Positions 37,505 to 51,043 of a DNA stretch of 64,000 nucleotides are shown piece after piece. This stretch comes from Ophioderma brevispina (Eukaryota; Echinodermata; Ophiuroidea; Amphilepidida; Ophiodermatidae). Both the position numbers and the translations under genes were made by a program. The DNA lies in assembly GCA_023653785.1 (NCBI GenBank), contig JAMKCH010005461.1, positions 1 to 64,000 on the forward strand, read 5' to 3'. The notes below the pieces were generated by a model. The model was not told the DNA's origin. It searched no databases and saw only the letters and a list, made by a program, of their open reading frames with translations. Numbering within the stretch: position 1 is the first letter of the stretch; each line of letters opens with the position of its first letter.

Positions 37505-38275
37505 GGGTGGGGAGTGGTTACCACCCCCCTTCAGGTTTTCCCCCGGCTTGCTAAAACCCCCTTTTTTGGTGCCAAATATTGAATGTAATTGTCAATAGCT
37601 ATGCCGCTAATTTTCATCCAAAACAAACATCACCGGGGTATATATAGGAAGATAAAGGTGATCCCAAAGTAATGGATGTGGTGGGGGAACCATCCCCCTT
37701 CGGGAAGGACAAAGTACCACATGCCTGGCACGACACATGAACATCTCAGACACTGAATTCTGGTTCCCATTTAGTAGCTATGGTCCTCCTCCTTGCCATT
37801 GATACAAAATGAGTACCAACATGCTAGCATTACGTCACAATGACGTTCATAAAGTTCGCGGTAGAGAGAAAAAAAAGCCAATTTCCATAGAGCATTAGGT
37901 GTAAGACTAGGGAAAATTCAATCTTCGCCAAAAAAAGGTTAGGACTATCCATTTCATGATGGGAAAATGACTAGTTTGATTATAGGAAGCGGAATTTTAG
38001 TGCTTTAATAAGGGGTTGTTGGGTCGCTAAAATTGCGGATATCAATTTACACCCTATATTCAGTATTCGAAAATTTATAAACTAGACTCATAGTGACATC
38101 ATAATGGGGATGTTGGTACTTATTTTGGGACAAATGGAAAGAAGAAACTCTAACCTATTCTGGTAAATTTGGTACCAAATTTCCAGGAACCGGATGTTCA
38201 GTAACGGAAATCACAGGGGGTGGTAACCACCCCACCCCCTTCGGGAAGTTTTGTTTTAAAAAATGGCCGGGGTAC
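37505..38275. repeat. repeat family F, copy 2
   Basis: Both ends carry a near-palindrome (GTGGTTACCACC near 37515 and GGGGTGGTAACCACCCC near 38217). The interior includes ACGTCACAATGACGTTCA (37833) and TGGTACTTATTTT (38112). The second half matches 50045-50300 closely, and the first half matches 32047-32180. Confidence 0.65.
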
Positions 38276-40550
38276 CCGAGGGTTAATTGGCTGTATATAA
38301 ATTCATGTTAAGTAACTTTTAAACATGTAAGCTATCTAACTAGGAATCAAAACTGGGACCCTCTGATATGAACCCAAATACCTAATAACCACGATACTAT
38401 GCTACCATTAAAGGGAATATATAAGAACATTGACTTTATGTATATACATTATTTCTGTCAAATTAATACTATTGTAAATTTAAAATGGACCAAATATCAT
38501 ACCAAAAAGTGAAAGGGTTTCAAACAAGAGGTTGAAAAAAATAAAAAAATATAAAAAATTGAAGTGAAATAGGTTACTACATTAGTTGCTTGTGTATGTC
38601 CGTTCTGGGTTACAACTTATTTGTTGTTTGTTATAACTTTGAATACCAACTTAGGGCTTGAATCTTTTTACTTTATTACAACTTCAACAATCAATTAATT
38701 GCAGAACAGGTGTAAAATATAAGTATTTACAGGGAAAAAAATACTGTAAATCTTATAAGAAAATACGCAGCCAATTCTGGCCAACAAAATTCCCATAAAC
38801 TACAGCTTTTTAGTTTCCATTCAAATTCACTGATATTTACAGTTAATGCATATGTTTTACCAAAATTACTGAATTTACAGCTTAATTAGGCATACGAAGG
38901 TAGGAGGTTCGTCAGTGCTTTTTATTCTCTACACATTCACAATTCTGTATAATAATCGCCAAATATATATTTGTCAGGTTTTGATGAATCAATTTTACAG
39001 TATAACTGTAATTTTTACAGTAAATTATTCGGCAGAATGCTCTTGTCAGTAAAATAATGGAAAAATTTATATTTTGAGTGTGACAAAATAGTCTCAGATA
39101 CAGCTACACACATCATGCTACATTAAACTTCGACCAGACTTCTAAGGCCCTCAGTGTTGTGATCGAGCGGAGGCGGAGAGATTGATCTCGCAATATCCCA
39201 TTGATCGAAAGGTCACTTAATAAGCTGCCGTGCGGTGGTTTTCAGGTACAGCAAACAGACGTATACAGATGGTCGGGTTGGAAAAGACTTTCATTTGGTT
39301 TGGGTATGATCCAAAGTGCCAATCTATTTATCTACAATTGAATGTTATTTTTGCCTCAATATTGTGGTGTATTGACCAGAGCCGTGATATAGGATCAAAA
39401 TATGCCAAAAAATCAATTTCGCCAAAATGGTCGGTTGCTTGTTGGAAGCTCGTGACGATATATAGAGTGCCATCAAGTACCTCGTATAAGTGAGGTATTT
39501 GATATAATAATTTGAGTTTGTTGCATTGTTGTGTCAGGGGTGCATATGAGTGGTAATAATAAACACAGTATAGACTATATTCATTTGACAAGCCGTCTTG
39601 CATGGAGCACGCACGACTGTTACCAGAGGATTGATTAAGCTCGACCAAAATGCCAATTTGAATCACCAAATACGCATTACAAGTACCATAGACTTTCTCA
39701 CACTCCTTTCTTTTGCACGCAAAAACCTGTCAAAAAAACGCCAACTTCAGTTACTGAGGTCGGCTGCTTAACTTGAGAGGGTAATCGAATTTTTTAGGGA
39801 TTCCCTGAAGATAGATATGTTTCTCTAACGTTTCCGCCCTTTTCCACGATTACCCTAAAGTTCTATGGGTAAACGCAGTGCTTGAAGTTGGCGTTTTGCG
39901 GGCAAAGAATAGGAGTGTGAGGAGGAAGTATGTGGTCTTTTAATTTGGGATTTCGAATGCATTTAAGTCGAGCTATATCATCCTCAGGATGTTACTAAGG
40001 ACAGTCAAATTCGAAATATCCTGTTGCACGCGTCATTGTTGGAGCAACGCAATTTAATTGTATCCGCTACCTTGGCAAACAGCCAGTGCGATGATAGCAT
40101 GCCCCAAGACTCGCTTTCATTCCAAAATGCACCACGGTATATTGGTGTGTGTGTTGGTGCTCGAATTCCCACCCCTCTCCGCCCCGCTCTATACTTTTTG
40201 TCAACCGCGTTTCAGAATGGGGGCTCCACGGCGAAACTAGTCAATTCAATTTTCATCGATTCCCTTTAAATACAGTCCAAAATCTTAAGATCGGAATAAT
40301 ATTCAAATATAGTCTTGAAAATATTATTTTTAAAGTATAATCATCACTTTTTGAAGACATTCTGTATCACATTGGTTATCAAGGCCACGCACCGGATAAA
40401 AAGATAATCACACACCCTCTTGAGAGAGTTTTTGTTTCCCCCACCCAAAAACAAATTACAGAATGTATAATATATCAGATCAAGATAGAAGCTAAAAATT
40501 GTTCGGGTAATAAAAAAAAAAACAAAGTACCGAATATGTAAACGTTAATC
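38276..40550. other. unassigned AT-rich intergenic DNA
   Basis: A cluster of ACTGTAA/TTACAGT motifs spans about 38727-39025 and may be a worn TIR element. No gene recognised. Short open frames at 39230-39493 and 40024-40340 lack motifs. Confidence 0.45.
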
Positions 40551-40554
40551 TGGT

Positions 40555-40870
40555 GGACGTCTTGTTTTTGTGTCGACTGCAAGGAATTGCAGAAGCACAT
40601 AGGGATTACTCTGGTCGTATGTCTTTGCGGGATCTGTTATGTGGTGTATGTGTGTGTGTGGGGTGTTTGGGGTGTGTGTGTGGTGTGGTGTGCGTCACAT
40701 GTAACCCTCAATATATAGCATGCATGAGTTCCGTGGGCTGGCTACGATAATGTCACTTAGTGGAAAGGAGGGGGCGGGGGGGATGACATTTTGCTGACCT
40801 CATGTGACCTTTGGTCCCATTCACAACCGCGACGGCAGACTACACCGGTGGTCCGGGACCGGCGATGTAT
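40555..40870. repeat. dispersed repeat P, copy 2
   Basis: Collinear with 13360-13635. A TG-rich microsatellite (about 40647-40694) and a G-run lie inside this copy. Confidence 0.6.
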
Positions 40871-42660
40871 TTTATAGAAAGGTAATTGACCCTCTTGAGA
40901 TTTTTTGTTGGCCAACAACGTCAAATATATTGACATGATACCGGTGGTGCGGTCGAATTTGGTGAACGCTCAAAAAGTAGTAGTTTTTTGTAACGTGTCC
41001 TCAGTGCTTTCTATGGAGTAAGTCATTATACGATTTGTGGTCAATAGCTTTGTAATATTTGCAATTTATCTGTTTTGGAGTCGTATTGTTATTTTTTTTT
41101 ATTTTTGTTTTAAACATATTTGTGGATTATATGGGAACGCAACCGACCATTAATGATGAACTGATTTTTTATCTGTTACAAGGCAGACACACAAGAGCTG
41201 CAAGTCTGCAAGGAAGGGCCACAGCGCACCAAATAATCCTCCCACTGAGAAACAAAAAGGCTAGTAGGTCCCTATTGTTACAAACCACTAACTCACTTAT
41301 ACACATATCCTATGGGAAAAATGGCACTTTGAAGCATGTTTCTTTCACATTTAAAACTCTCACAGAGGAAATACCACAACATCAACCCACCCCAAGTACA
41401 AGCTAAATCAACCAAATAACCAAATTTTTGAACTATGATGACCAAAAATTTTTTAGTTACGATCACCAACTTGCCCGATGTCAGACCGGCAACCCAAGAT
41501 TCTCTATGTCGCCAAGTTAGTAATTGCAAATCGATGTGAAATTATGACCCGCGAGTAAATTCCCTCAAAATCACTGTCAAATATGCCCCTTAGTTTAGAG
41601 AAACATAACAGTTTAACATGTCAATCATGAATTTCATCACTTCTTATATAACTGTTGCATTTTCAGACCTTTAAAGCACTTTTTTCCAGATGGCCATGCA
41701 AGAAAGTAGTCCACCCCAGATTTTTTTATCCTTACGGCAGCAGGTTAGTTTTGTATAACCTTATTCGCAATCCAACTTCCCTGATCAAAGGTACCCGCGC
41801 GTATTTAGTCGCCAAAATAAATGGGAAAGGATTGGTGGCGGACGGTAATTTTCTGTTTTTTCCAGCTTCCTTTGGGTATCCTCGTACGATCGAAGCTAAA
41901 AGCAGAATTTATCGAGAGCCCCTAAACCAATAACATAGTGACGGTCGTTTTTACAGGAAAACTACCAACATGTGATGGTACTAAATCTACTATTTTGATA
42001 TCATTATTAGTAATATACAAATACTACCCGAATTTTGATGATGAAAAATAGTAACATTTCAAAACATACTAATTTTCGATATCGTAAAATTTAGTATTTG
42101 AATATACCATTTTCGACGCAGCAACCGGTCAAACAACTAAATTACGAAACCATTTCAAAACTACATCGCAGAAGTCTAAGGGTAACATTGTAATTAAACA
42201 AGTAGGCCATAATTTGATAAACCAATTGTAAAAAAGAAACAATAGAGAAAATCTCATTACTCTCGATTGCGGGAAAAATACAAATTTAAAATACACACCT
42301 TTATAAGATATAGAAAAAATCATAACGTGCCCAATGTTAATTCTAGAGGTTAATTGTTTTTTAGGGAGTTTATTGAAAAAAAATGCTAGAAATTAATTTG
42401 TGGGAATTTATTTTTGAAAAAAACTTATTATTTTATTTAATTATGACAGTGGTTACGAATCTAATGGACGTCCAGGGGTCTAACTAATTAATATGCATGC
42501 ATGATTGGCATGTTGAATTGTTTATTGAGGCTATATACGTGAAGGGCTAAATACCAATTTATTGGGTATAGATCCCCCTTACAAAAAGTCTGAATGTTTC
42601 ATTTAAAAATTAAACAATTTTTCTTTTTCATTTAATTTTTTACCTACCTGCAACCCCCAC
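40871..42660. other. unassigned intergenic DNA
   Basis: A 115-codon plus frame (41059-41406) has a hydrophobic start and no recognisable motif. A loose inverted repeat links TACTAAATCTACTATTTTGAT (about 41980) with its complement near 42064-42100. I see no gene. Confidence 0.45.
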
Positions 42661-42665
42661 CTCCC

Positions 42666-42870
42666 TCTTACACCCCACACACACACACACACACACACGG
42701 CACACACACACACACACCACACTCACACACGCAGCGCGCACACCCCCCGCACAACACATTCGTGTACACACACGTGTACGCATGCGCGAACACACATACA
42801 TCCCCACGCTAGCCCGCGCGCACGCACACAGCCTTCACACACGCACAAAACACATTATACGCACGACACA
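42666..42870. repeat. CA microsatellite, imperfect
   Basis: (CA)n with interruptions by CG-containing steps over about 200 bp, left of a TIR element. Confidence 0.9.
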
Positions 42871-42893
42871 ACACATCTATATTTTTATATATA

Positions 42894-43874
42894 GGTGTCC
42901 CAAAAAGTTGTGTCAGCAATAACTCCAATTTCTCAAAAAAACCGCCTTAAGCTAAGAAATTTAAATTTTCAAATGGGAGCTTATTAATCAACTCTTTTTA
43001 ATTGATTATTAACGGCTATCTGTACATTCCAATGGATTTATACAGTTAACATTGTCGGGTGACGATATTGAATGTGTGCTGTGTTCATGCTTACCATTAA
43101 AATTAACAAAATGGCTATGATAATTTCGGCGAGTTTGTTAGATTTGATTAATAATGGCATATAGCATCATTTAGAACTAGAGGCATTCTTAGCATTATGA
43201 TCATACAAATCAAACTCTACTATCCTTATATGTCTACTTTGTTCATTTCTACCTGTGTCAGTTAGTTTTCATGATATAGGCATTTGGATAAATATATAAA
43301 CTTGTAAATTTTGTTGAATATGAATGTCACATTTCCTTGTACCAGAAAATAAATAGCTTAGTGACATGAAGGACTTTAACAATTGCATCTAATTGTCATA
43401 AAAATCGATCGTTTTTCCCTTAAAATATAAGTTGAGATTTACAAGTAAAAACAAATTACAAGCATTACCCAAGAATTCACACACATCCTTTCATTTCAAC
43501 AAGGTCAACACCATTTAGAATGGTATTCAAGCTTAAAATGTTATTATTTTTAAATACTTTGTAACATTTTTGTTGAGGTACAGCTCTGTATATAGCTTAT
43601 AATTAATTTAGTATAGTCATATCAACCCGTCAGGTTCTGAGTTATTTGGTCAATGAACACGATTGTCTCCGTAATCCTAATTGTGTAATCCCATTGGAAT
43701 GGGATAAAAACAGGTGGTCTTTAATAATCTCTTATATCTCTGGTTTGTCTTTGGCATTTACACTGATTATAACAAGGGTATAATTAATGTTCCCCCATAA
43801 CGATGGGACCAGATTGCGGGGTTTTGAGAAACTGAAGTTTTAATCTCTGCTTGCACAACTTTTTCACAGCTGTT
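42894..43874. mobile_element. non-autonomous TIR DNA transposon
   Basis: The left end GGTGTCCCAAAAAGTTGTG and the reverse complement of the right end (AGCTGTGAAAAAGTTGTG) form terminal inverted repeats. They extend imperfectly inwards for about 50 bp (both continue to TTTCTCAAAA then C-rich). TA flanks both ends (42892-42893 and 43875-43876), suggesting Tc1/mariner-type target choice. The AT-rich 980-bp interior has no transposase. It sits between two CA microsatellites. Confidence 0.65.
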
Positions 43875-43907
43875 TAAAAAAAGTCTCATTTTAAAAATAA
43901 AAAACAT

Positions 43908-44150
43908 ACACACACACCACCAAACACACACCTACACACACCATACACACTATCTACCGGCCGCCAAGGCCGCAAGGTGCCGTTCACCACGTGGGCACCT
44001 AATGATCCAGCTACATCGTGGATGTCTCAAACACTCACAATTATATAGTGGGTAACGTCCCAAACTTTATATTTGAGGCCACTTATCATCGCACACTCAC
44101 CCACCCACAAACCACGCTATCGGCGCGGAGCGGGTCACACACATATAAAC
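43908..44150. repeat. CA-rich microsatellite and GC-rich patch
   Basis: Interrupted ACACAC runs (43908-43950, 44089-44145) surround a GC-rich segment (43956-44040) containing CACGTG and GGCACC strings. No gene. Confidence 0.7.
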
Positions 44151-44159
44151 CGCCCAAGG

Positions 44160-47100
44160 CACGTACGCTTCTATCTAAGTGCCAAATTTAACCAAATCCA
44201 TATCATTAAGGATTCCATATATTAAATGTTGTATCTTTTTAGATAATTATTTAGGGTATTGGTTTCATTTTCATTCATCTGAGCATTGATGAATTCGCGT
44301 GACAAATCTAGTTGACATAACGCCAAACAAAAACCGCAGGAATAAATTGATCTAACTTCATTTAGCTGTCTTATGTTAAAATGTTAATTTTGTAATTATG
44401 TAATGGGTCTTATTCATAGTATAACAATAGATACAATCCACCAAGTTACAATTACTTTACTTATTCAAAATTAAAGTCACTACATTTTTCATTCAGATGA
44501 AAAAATAATATGATAATGGAATGAAAAAAAATTTAACATAGGTAAAACATTAAATTACTAAGGTAGCTATGAGTTAGACAATGGTTTCTCAAATCTTATT
44601 GTTTTACACTCTTCATTATGGAAGATATGTCTTACCCAAAAAATATCTCTTATTTTATTTTACAAAAGAAAGGTCGGATACACAGAATGATTTAAATGCA
44701 GATTTACGATCGTCGGCTTTTGATGTTGACAGGTACTTTTGATTGATACTTATTGCAACAAATGATGATGATGATTATGTTGATGGGGGGGGGAAAACGC
44801 TTATCAATCTTATGTCAGTAATCCGCTCGTGATTTGTAACTTCTTATTTTTTTTCTACTGCATTCTTGGCCTTTAACGCGCAATTATCTTTTATTCTTAC
44901 GGTCACTGATTATTTGCAATCAAGGCATAAAGATATCGAACCTGTATATATCCTGCCCTGTTTATGTCCTCTTCACGGAATAGAGATGATAACATTTCAA
45001 ATTTAAAGATGGCTTTGATGTTGTGGTCATGGAGTCCCTAATAAAAGGTCAACTGAAAAACGCCCAATTACTATTCCTGAAATTGAATTAAATTTGGTAC
45101 CATCAAGAAAGCTCGGTGTCGTAAAAATTATTACCAGAACGATTTTTTGTTCCTGATGCATAAGTCATATGAACGTGTTGTCACGCAGGCATTCATTTTT
45201 GCTGGCGTTGCTAAGGGAAAAATCAGTAGTACGCAAGCGCAGAAACCAATTAACTCTGTCAGTCCATTTTGTCTCGGTTATATACTCCCGTTGTATCCAG
45301 TGATGGTTAAATATCACAATAGGTAAAGCACCATCATCTGACGTTCATGTAGTTAAGTATTGGCTGCCAGGGAAAAATCACTTTTGGGATATGGACTTAG
45401 TCTACTGGTTGAATCTTCATCAATCATTGATTAATGATACTGCTTCAGCTGCAAATGTACCGGAGAAATTCATCAGTTGTCAATAAATCGAAGTGGAAAT
45501 AATTCTACAGGTAACTCCGGGATTTCGTTAATTTGCGTTGAGATTAAACAAGGAAGCACGTTTGTTAATTATTGGAATTGTTATTCATGATTGGAATTAT
45601 ACGAGGCTAATAATCTTCTCGGTTTTGTTCGCGATCATCATTAGATGAAGCTTATAATAAACCTGTAGCCATAATCAGGCATACACACACAAAGCAAACG
45701 GAAAACCTACAGGATAGTTAGAACCCTTCTGTCGCTGATAGGACCAAAGCTTGTCAAGGACTATCAAACATCTATTGGGATCAAAATAACCGCGCCGCAG
45801 TAAATAACCGTTGGTGATGCGGTACATCGCAAGCACATTCGGTGAATAATTGATATATTTCAATCTGAGATAAAGGAAAAATATTTTTGGATAATATTAT
45901 CCCCCTGCTCTTTGCTGAACCAGAAGAATCTCTAGGAAACAAGGTAAGTTACACCATTATTGTAATTAATACCGTACCATAACATTCCTCTATAATTGAT
46001 CACTCTGTTAGAATACATAGTTGTCATAATTTCAATATGAGCGTCAACATACTTGTCGAAACCTTTATGCATAATGCATATTGTACGGAAACGTTATACA
46101 GTTTGTGGTTAATTGGACCCTATTCACGTGCAACTCAACGTTGGATATGGAATTACTGTTGTCGGCAATGCGAAACTGCAAATTAAATAGTGAGCAATTA
46201 TAACAAAGAGTTTCCCCTCACAGGTCTGCCAGAAACTGTATTCACAATAGCGCAACAGTGATAATGGCATTGATTTGACGTTTGCGCATATACCGAATTT
46301 ATGATTTTTATAAAAGAATAACCACACTAATGTATTCAGTTCAGTTAGTAACCTGAATTTAAACAGTTGTCATTGTGATGCAAATCATTAGTATTTGATT
46401 TTTTTCGTTAAAAAATTGCTACCCCACCAGAAGCAACTAAATTCAACACTTGAAATATATTGTGTAACCACTTTAACGCAACCAAAAGTAGTGTTGTAAT
46501 TTAATACTTACCGCCTAGGTATACCACCTGGTGTTAATTTTTCACATTGAAAAAGTATACTCTTTTCTTAAGATTAAAAGATTCCAATTACAATTTCAAG
46601 CCACACCTGCGGCTCTCAAAATGGTTTAAAGAATCTTGGCGTCTGCCACCTTGGTGTGTGCTTGTGCACCTTTGTTTGCAAACGAAAAACTTTTGTAAAA
46701 ATAAAGTGTGTAGTTATCGCGTGTAATGTTTAGGCATGAAAAACGGCGCGTTTCGCATGTTAGCTTATGTATCAATTAGCCTAGTTACAACCACCAAAAT
46801 GACAATACTTTTCAAACGTGAATTGAACAACCTGATATAGGTAGCAGAAGATATGAGAAAATATAATATTGATTTAGTTATCTGCACTCGGGAAGACACC
46901 ATACACATGTTAACAGTTTCCTTTATTTCCTGAAAAATTTATCTTCTGTTATGGTATTCAACATGTGATGAGGCCCAAAAGACACAAGGAGAGTTTGGAG
47001 TTTCTCAAAGTTGCTCTTGATTGGTGGTAGAACACACCTACGATAACGTTTCGGAGATTGATAAGACAAAGGCAGAAAATTAAACCAAAACAAAAAGTTT

Positions 47101-48380
47101 TTTTTAACTGCTGCTTTCCTAATCAGTCCTGCCAAGAAGCATACGTTTCTTACACGCAGAAAAATACTAAATCATTCTTTTATACATAATAAAACGAATG
47201 GTATTAGCTTATTTAGATAAATCGGGTGTGATTACATTAGTGAGCATTTTAATATACGCAAACAGCAGGATTCAATCTAACATTTCTTTTAACCATTCAC
47301 AGGATTTTGAATGAAATCTAGACTCCGTTCCTTGGATTGTGAAGACGAAGTCACATACCGACTTAAAAATCCATACTATTTGCACCATATCACCAATGGA
47401 AGAGAAAGCGATACGTGTATATTCACCAATAAAATGCGGAAGAAGATATTTCAATCCATTTAAAAGATGTAACCTTTTCAATAGCGCGGGAGAGATGATA
47501 ACCAGAAATCATGGCAGGGCATTAGTCCGGATGGGGAATATTAATGCATACGAATTTGAAAGGTTATTTAAAGTTGTTTTAAGTCAAGGTCTATTGTAGT
47601 TTCAAAAGAAGCTCGGTCATGTGAACTGAGCCCCAATGAGTACAGCAATTTCTATTCTATTAGAGACATTTGTAGAGAACATTTCTATATGTCTATTAGA
47701 GGACATTTTTCGAAATGTGAGGACATTTTTAGTGTTCTCACATTTTTCTATCTTTATATAGTTGTAAAACCTGATATCACAAAGATTGCGGTTTATTCCG
47801 TTATGTGTTTTTTTAGACAGTTATATAGATTTTAAGACCCGTTATATAGAGAATATAGTGTTTGAAGGTTATTATAGAGACATTTATAGTATTTAAGACA
47901 GTAGATAGAGAAATATATAGTTAGTAGTTAATGAAGTTATATAGAGAACTTTACATATAAAGAATGTATATGAGTAAAATTCTAGGTTTAAAAGGAGTTC
48001 ATAACGGAATAAAGCTATATATACGGAGTAGAGAGATAGAGTCCTCTTTATATAGAAAAATAAGTATAGAAGGATGCATTTATGTCTATGCATGTATGTA
48101 TATAGGAGGGGATTGTATATGTATATGTATGTATTTTTGTAGGAATCTAATGTTTTATGCCACACGGAGAACATAACATATTGAGACACCAATATACACA
48201 CGTACACCACGAATGTTTTAATGTAGGTATAGGTCACATCAAAAGTTTACTCATCTGAGTAAAATCTTAGTTCAAGTTGAGTAAACCGGTCGTTAGCTTT
48301 GCATAAGGTTTTACTCAAATTTGACTAAAAGTTTGTCAATATTTTTACTGAAATTTAAAAAAAGAAAAAACCTAAAAAAT
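44160..48380. other. unassigned AT-rich intergenic DNA
   Basis: No gene recognised. The 47339-47599 open frame has no motif. A degenerate tandem repeat of TATATAGAGA-type units with variable 21-36 bp spacing spans about 47650-47960, and ATGT-rich simple sequence follows at 48080-48140. Confidence 0.45.
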
Positions 48381-48389
48381 TAAAAAAAA

Positions 48390-48458
48390 AAGAGAGGAGA
48401 GGGGGGGCGGGGGGAGGCGGTGAGGAGAGAGAGGGAGAGAGAAGGAGAGAGAGAGGTA
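48390..48458. repeat. GA-rich purine tract
   Basis: Plus-strand GA/GGG purine-only sequence of about 65 bp (apart from few bases), a simple repeat. Confidence 0.85.
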
Positions 48459-48459
48459 A

Positions 48460-50040
48460 GCGGAAAAGAAAGCAAAAAGCAAAACCAACGGAAGGAAGTG
48501 AGGACAGTGTGTGAAAAAGCAGCAGATCACAATGAATGCGATATCTTGCGTTATAATTATCCTATGAATATCCAAGTAGGACCTATAAAAGATACATTTG
48601 AGAAAGTAAAATAAGAATCAAAAAATAATGTTATAGCGGAATTTTGAGATAAGTTTATAATAATCAATATAAAAAAAAACATTTAATTTGATAATTTCTC
48701 ATATCCTGAGACAATACAACACACAAACAATAAAAACACATAAATAACACAAAACAACAGATCCAACAGACTCTAATTGAATTAACAGTAGGCATATCTG
48801 GAACTTGAATTCTCTTATATATTATTTTGAAATGATAACCATATTAACCAGGTCACGTTTTCCCTTGAAGGAAATCGGGCTAACGACAAGAATGTCAACA
48901 ATGGGTCTGAACAAAATCAATTTGTGATCCTATAAATTAATCTAAAAAGATTTTAGGATTGTAAATCATTAATTAAACCAAGGGACCGTTTACAGTATTA
49001 AAATATAAACCTAAACGAAAATCATCTATAATAAATTAATGGTAGCTAATTTGACTGAAGCAACATGACTGAGTCAACATTTTATGTTTTTGCATTTCTT
49101 ATTCATTAGACGAATATTTTTATCATGTAGTGATAAAATTTGTTACCACATGAAAAACGCTTTTTGTATAAACAAAAATATGTACTATGAATTAAGCTCA
49201 ACAACACGCTTATTCTTAATTATGGATATGTCTGAGGATGTTTTGTACGGTTGAAAGAAATCCGAAAAATACTGTCAATTAGATTGGCTTGTACATTATC
49301 TAAAATGTTGTCTATGTCGCCACGTGATTGCGGCTGTAAAGTTTTCTATGAGCCACTGTGCGCAAAATGCCAATAATCCAGATAATATGGGCTTAATTTT
49401 TCATTAATAATTCTAATTCATTGATAGATATTTCATTAAAGCACATACACGTGCGCGCACGCATCATATTTGGGGGAGAAGCCTAAGAAGTTGGGTCATT
49501 CAGCAAGAATTTGCCGAATTACAAACCTTGGCATATTAAAAAAATAAACAAATAGTCTAACTTCTTTAAAACTTTGAGAAACAGCGTTTCTGTCAATTTT
49601 AGAGGAAAATGGGGAGAGATGATACAAAATTCGTTCAAAATATTTTTTAAAAAGGGGGTCACTGGGTGACAAAAATGATCTTTCGTTGAGCGGATGTCGA
49701 AAATAAGTGCCCATATGGTCGCAGATCCCGCCGGTTAACTCATCTTCCATATACAGGGTCTAAGAACATATCCTTTCTTTTCTTCAGTTGTTTAAGTTTT
49801 AATGTAGCTGATTAAAATACGGAAATGCCACGAGTCAAGAGACAAACTCATTAATATTTAATAGTGGTTTGTCACATCGTATAGTGTAACTCAATCAGCC
49901 GACCCGTTGTTAAACAAGCTATAATATAACGTGCACTTCAGTCCGGCAATTCTCTCGTTTCTTGGAAAACATTTTAAGTGGTACATAATACAAAATACCT
50001 TTGGTTACTACATGTATATATCTTTATCGCCTAACCCATA
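48460..50040. other. unassigned AT-rich intergenic DNA
   Basis: Nothing recognised. Open frames are at most 84 codons without motifs. Confidence 0.5.
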
Positions 50041-50044
50041 TCGT

Positions 50045-50300
50045 AAAAGGTATTATTTCTGCAATTTTAGGGACCTACCAAAATTAGTGCGGAAATGGGG
50101 AAATTTGTAACTTATGACGTCAGCGTGACGTCATAACATAAATATTTGTACTTATTTTTATACCTTATGAAAAGAAGAAATTCCAGGCTATCCTGTGGTA
50201 TCAAATTTGTAGGAAGCGGATATTAAGTAAGGAAAATCCAAGGGGGTGGTAACCACCTTCCGCGTGTGTTGTTACAAAAAAATAGCTCAGGTAGACGATG
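50045..50300. repeat. repeat family F, copy 3
   Basis: Contains TTATGACGTCA, three bases, then TGACGTCATAA (50112-50136), and GGGGTGGTAACCACC (near 50242). Collinear with 38050-38290 through GTACTTATTTT, AAAGAAGAAA, ATCCTGTGGTA and GGAAGCGGATATTAAGTAA. Confidence 0.7.
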
Positions 50301-50469
50301 GTTATGAAATCGTGTTTTTTAAATCAAGATTTCGTTTTGAATACTTTTATTTTAAGTGTCAAACCAATGACAACTTTTAGATTTGGATTTCTTGTCAGCA
50401 CCGCCTGCCCAAAACGTCAAATCATGATCGTTTGGGTCCATAAAAGTTTTTCTAACCTAAATAATTATT

Positions 50470-50780
50470 TTTGTTACTTGTGAACTAATCAATCAGTTCC
50501 CATACAACCATAATGTCATGCTTCCCTTAACTAATCTGCGGGGCGTGGACGTCGAATTTGAGCAAAATGTAATTTTTCAATTACATTTACCAAAGCTCCA
50601 CCCGTGTGATGCAATCAGTGGATGACATGCCCCACCCTACTACGACACTGAAAACTGATTTAATGCACGCCTCGGTACTACATTGATGGAACCCTTTTAA
50701 TCAAATTCCAAATCTAATGTCTTTAGTCACCTTGGGGATTGCAACACTGTTGCTTGTCCGTGTCTGTGAGACACATGATA
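50470..50780. repeat. repeat G, uninterrupted copy
   Basis: Begins GTGAACTAATCAATCA, passes through CTTCCCTTAACTAATCTGCG and ends near CTTGGGGATTGCAACAC. Closely matches the second copy, which is split at 51246-51627. Long identical tracts (TTTTAATCAAATTCCAAATC and beyond) make this the best-conserved repeat pair in the window. Confidence 0.85.
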
Positions 50781-51006
50781 TGTCTTATCACGATTTGATC
50801 GCGGCGTATCAAAATAATGACAATTAGTGATTATATGAGATTTTGACCACTAATTATGCTCTGAGATTTTGACCACCGATTATGCTCCTGGAGCATAAGT
50901 TGTGACAACGATTCCAGAACGGTGCTATTCATTATTTTAATTGCTGATTACAATAGCAGTATCGATTTAATCCGTAAAGGAATTGCAATTGCAAACCTGG
51001 CGCAGC

Positions 51007-51040
51007 AATTCTCGCTGGTCTAGTGGTATGATACACAGAG
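51007..51040 (+). repeat. tRNA-Pro-like 5' half
   Basis: CTCGCTGGTCTAGTGGTATGA closely resembles the 5' half (acceptor start, D arm, A box) of eukaryotic tRNA-Pro. No 3' half or B box follows, and an inverted repeat (51044-51083) comes next. It is probably a truncated tRNA or SINE-head fragment. Confidence 0.5.
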
Positions 51041-51043
51041 AAT

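Noticed and set aside
41059..41406. 115-codon plus-strand frame with a hydrophobic N-terminus
   Set aside because: No motif, and its hydrophobic start is encoded by a T-run. No support for a signal peptide protein.
47339..47599. 86-codon plus-strand frame
   Set aside because: An opposite-strand frame overlaps it, it has no motif, and it sits in AT-rich repeat-bearing DNA.
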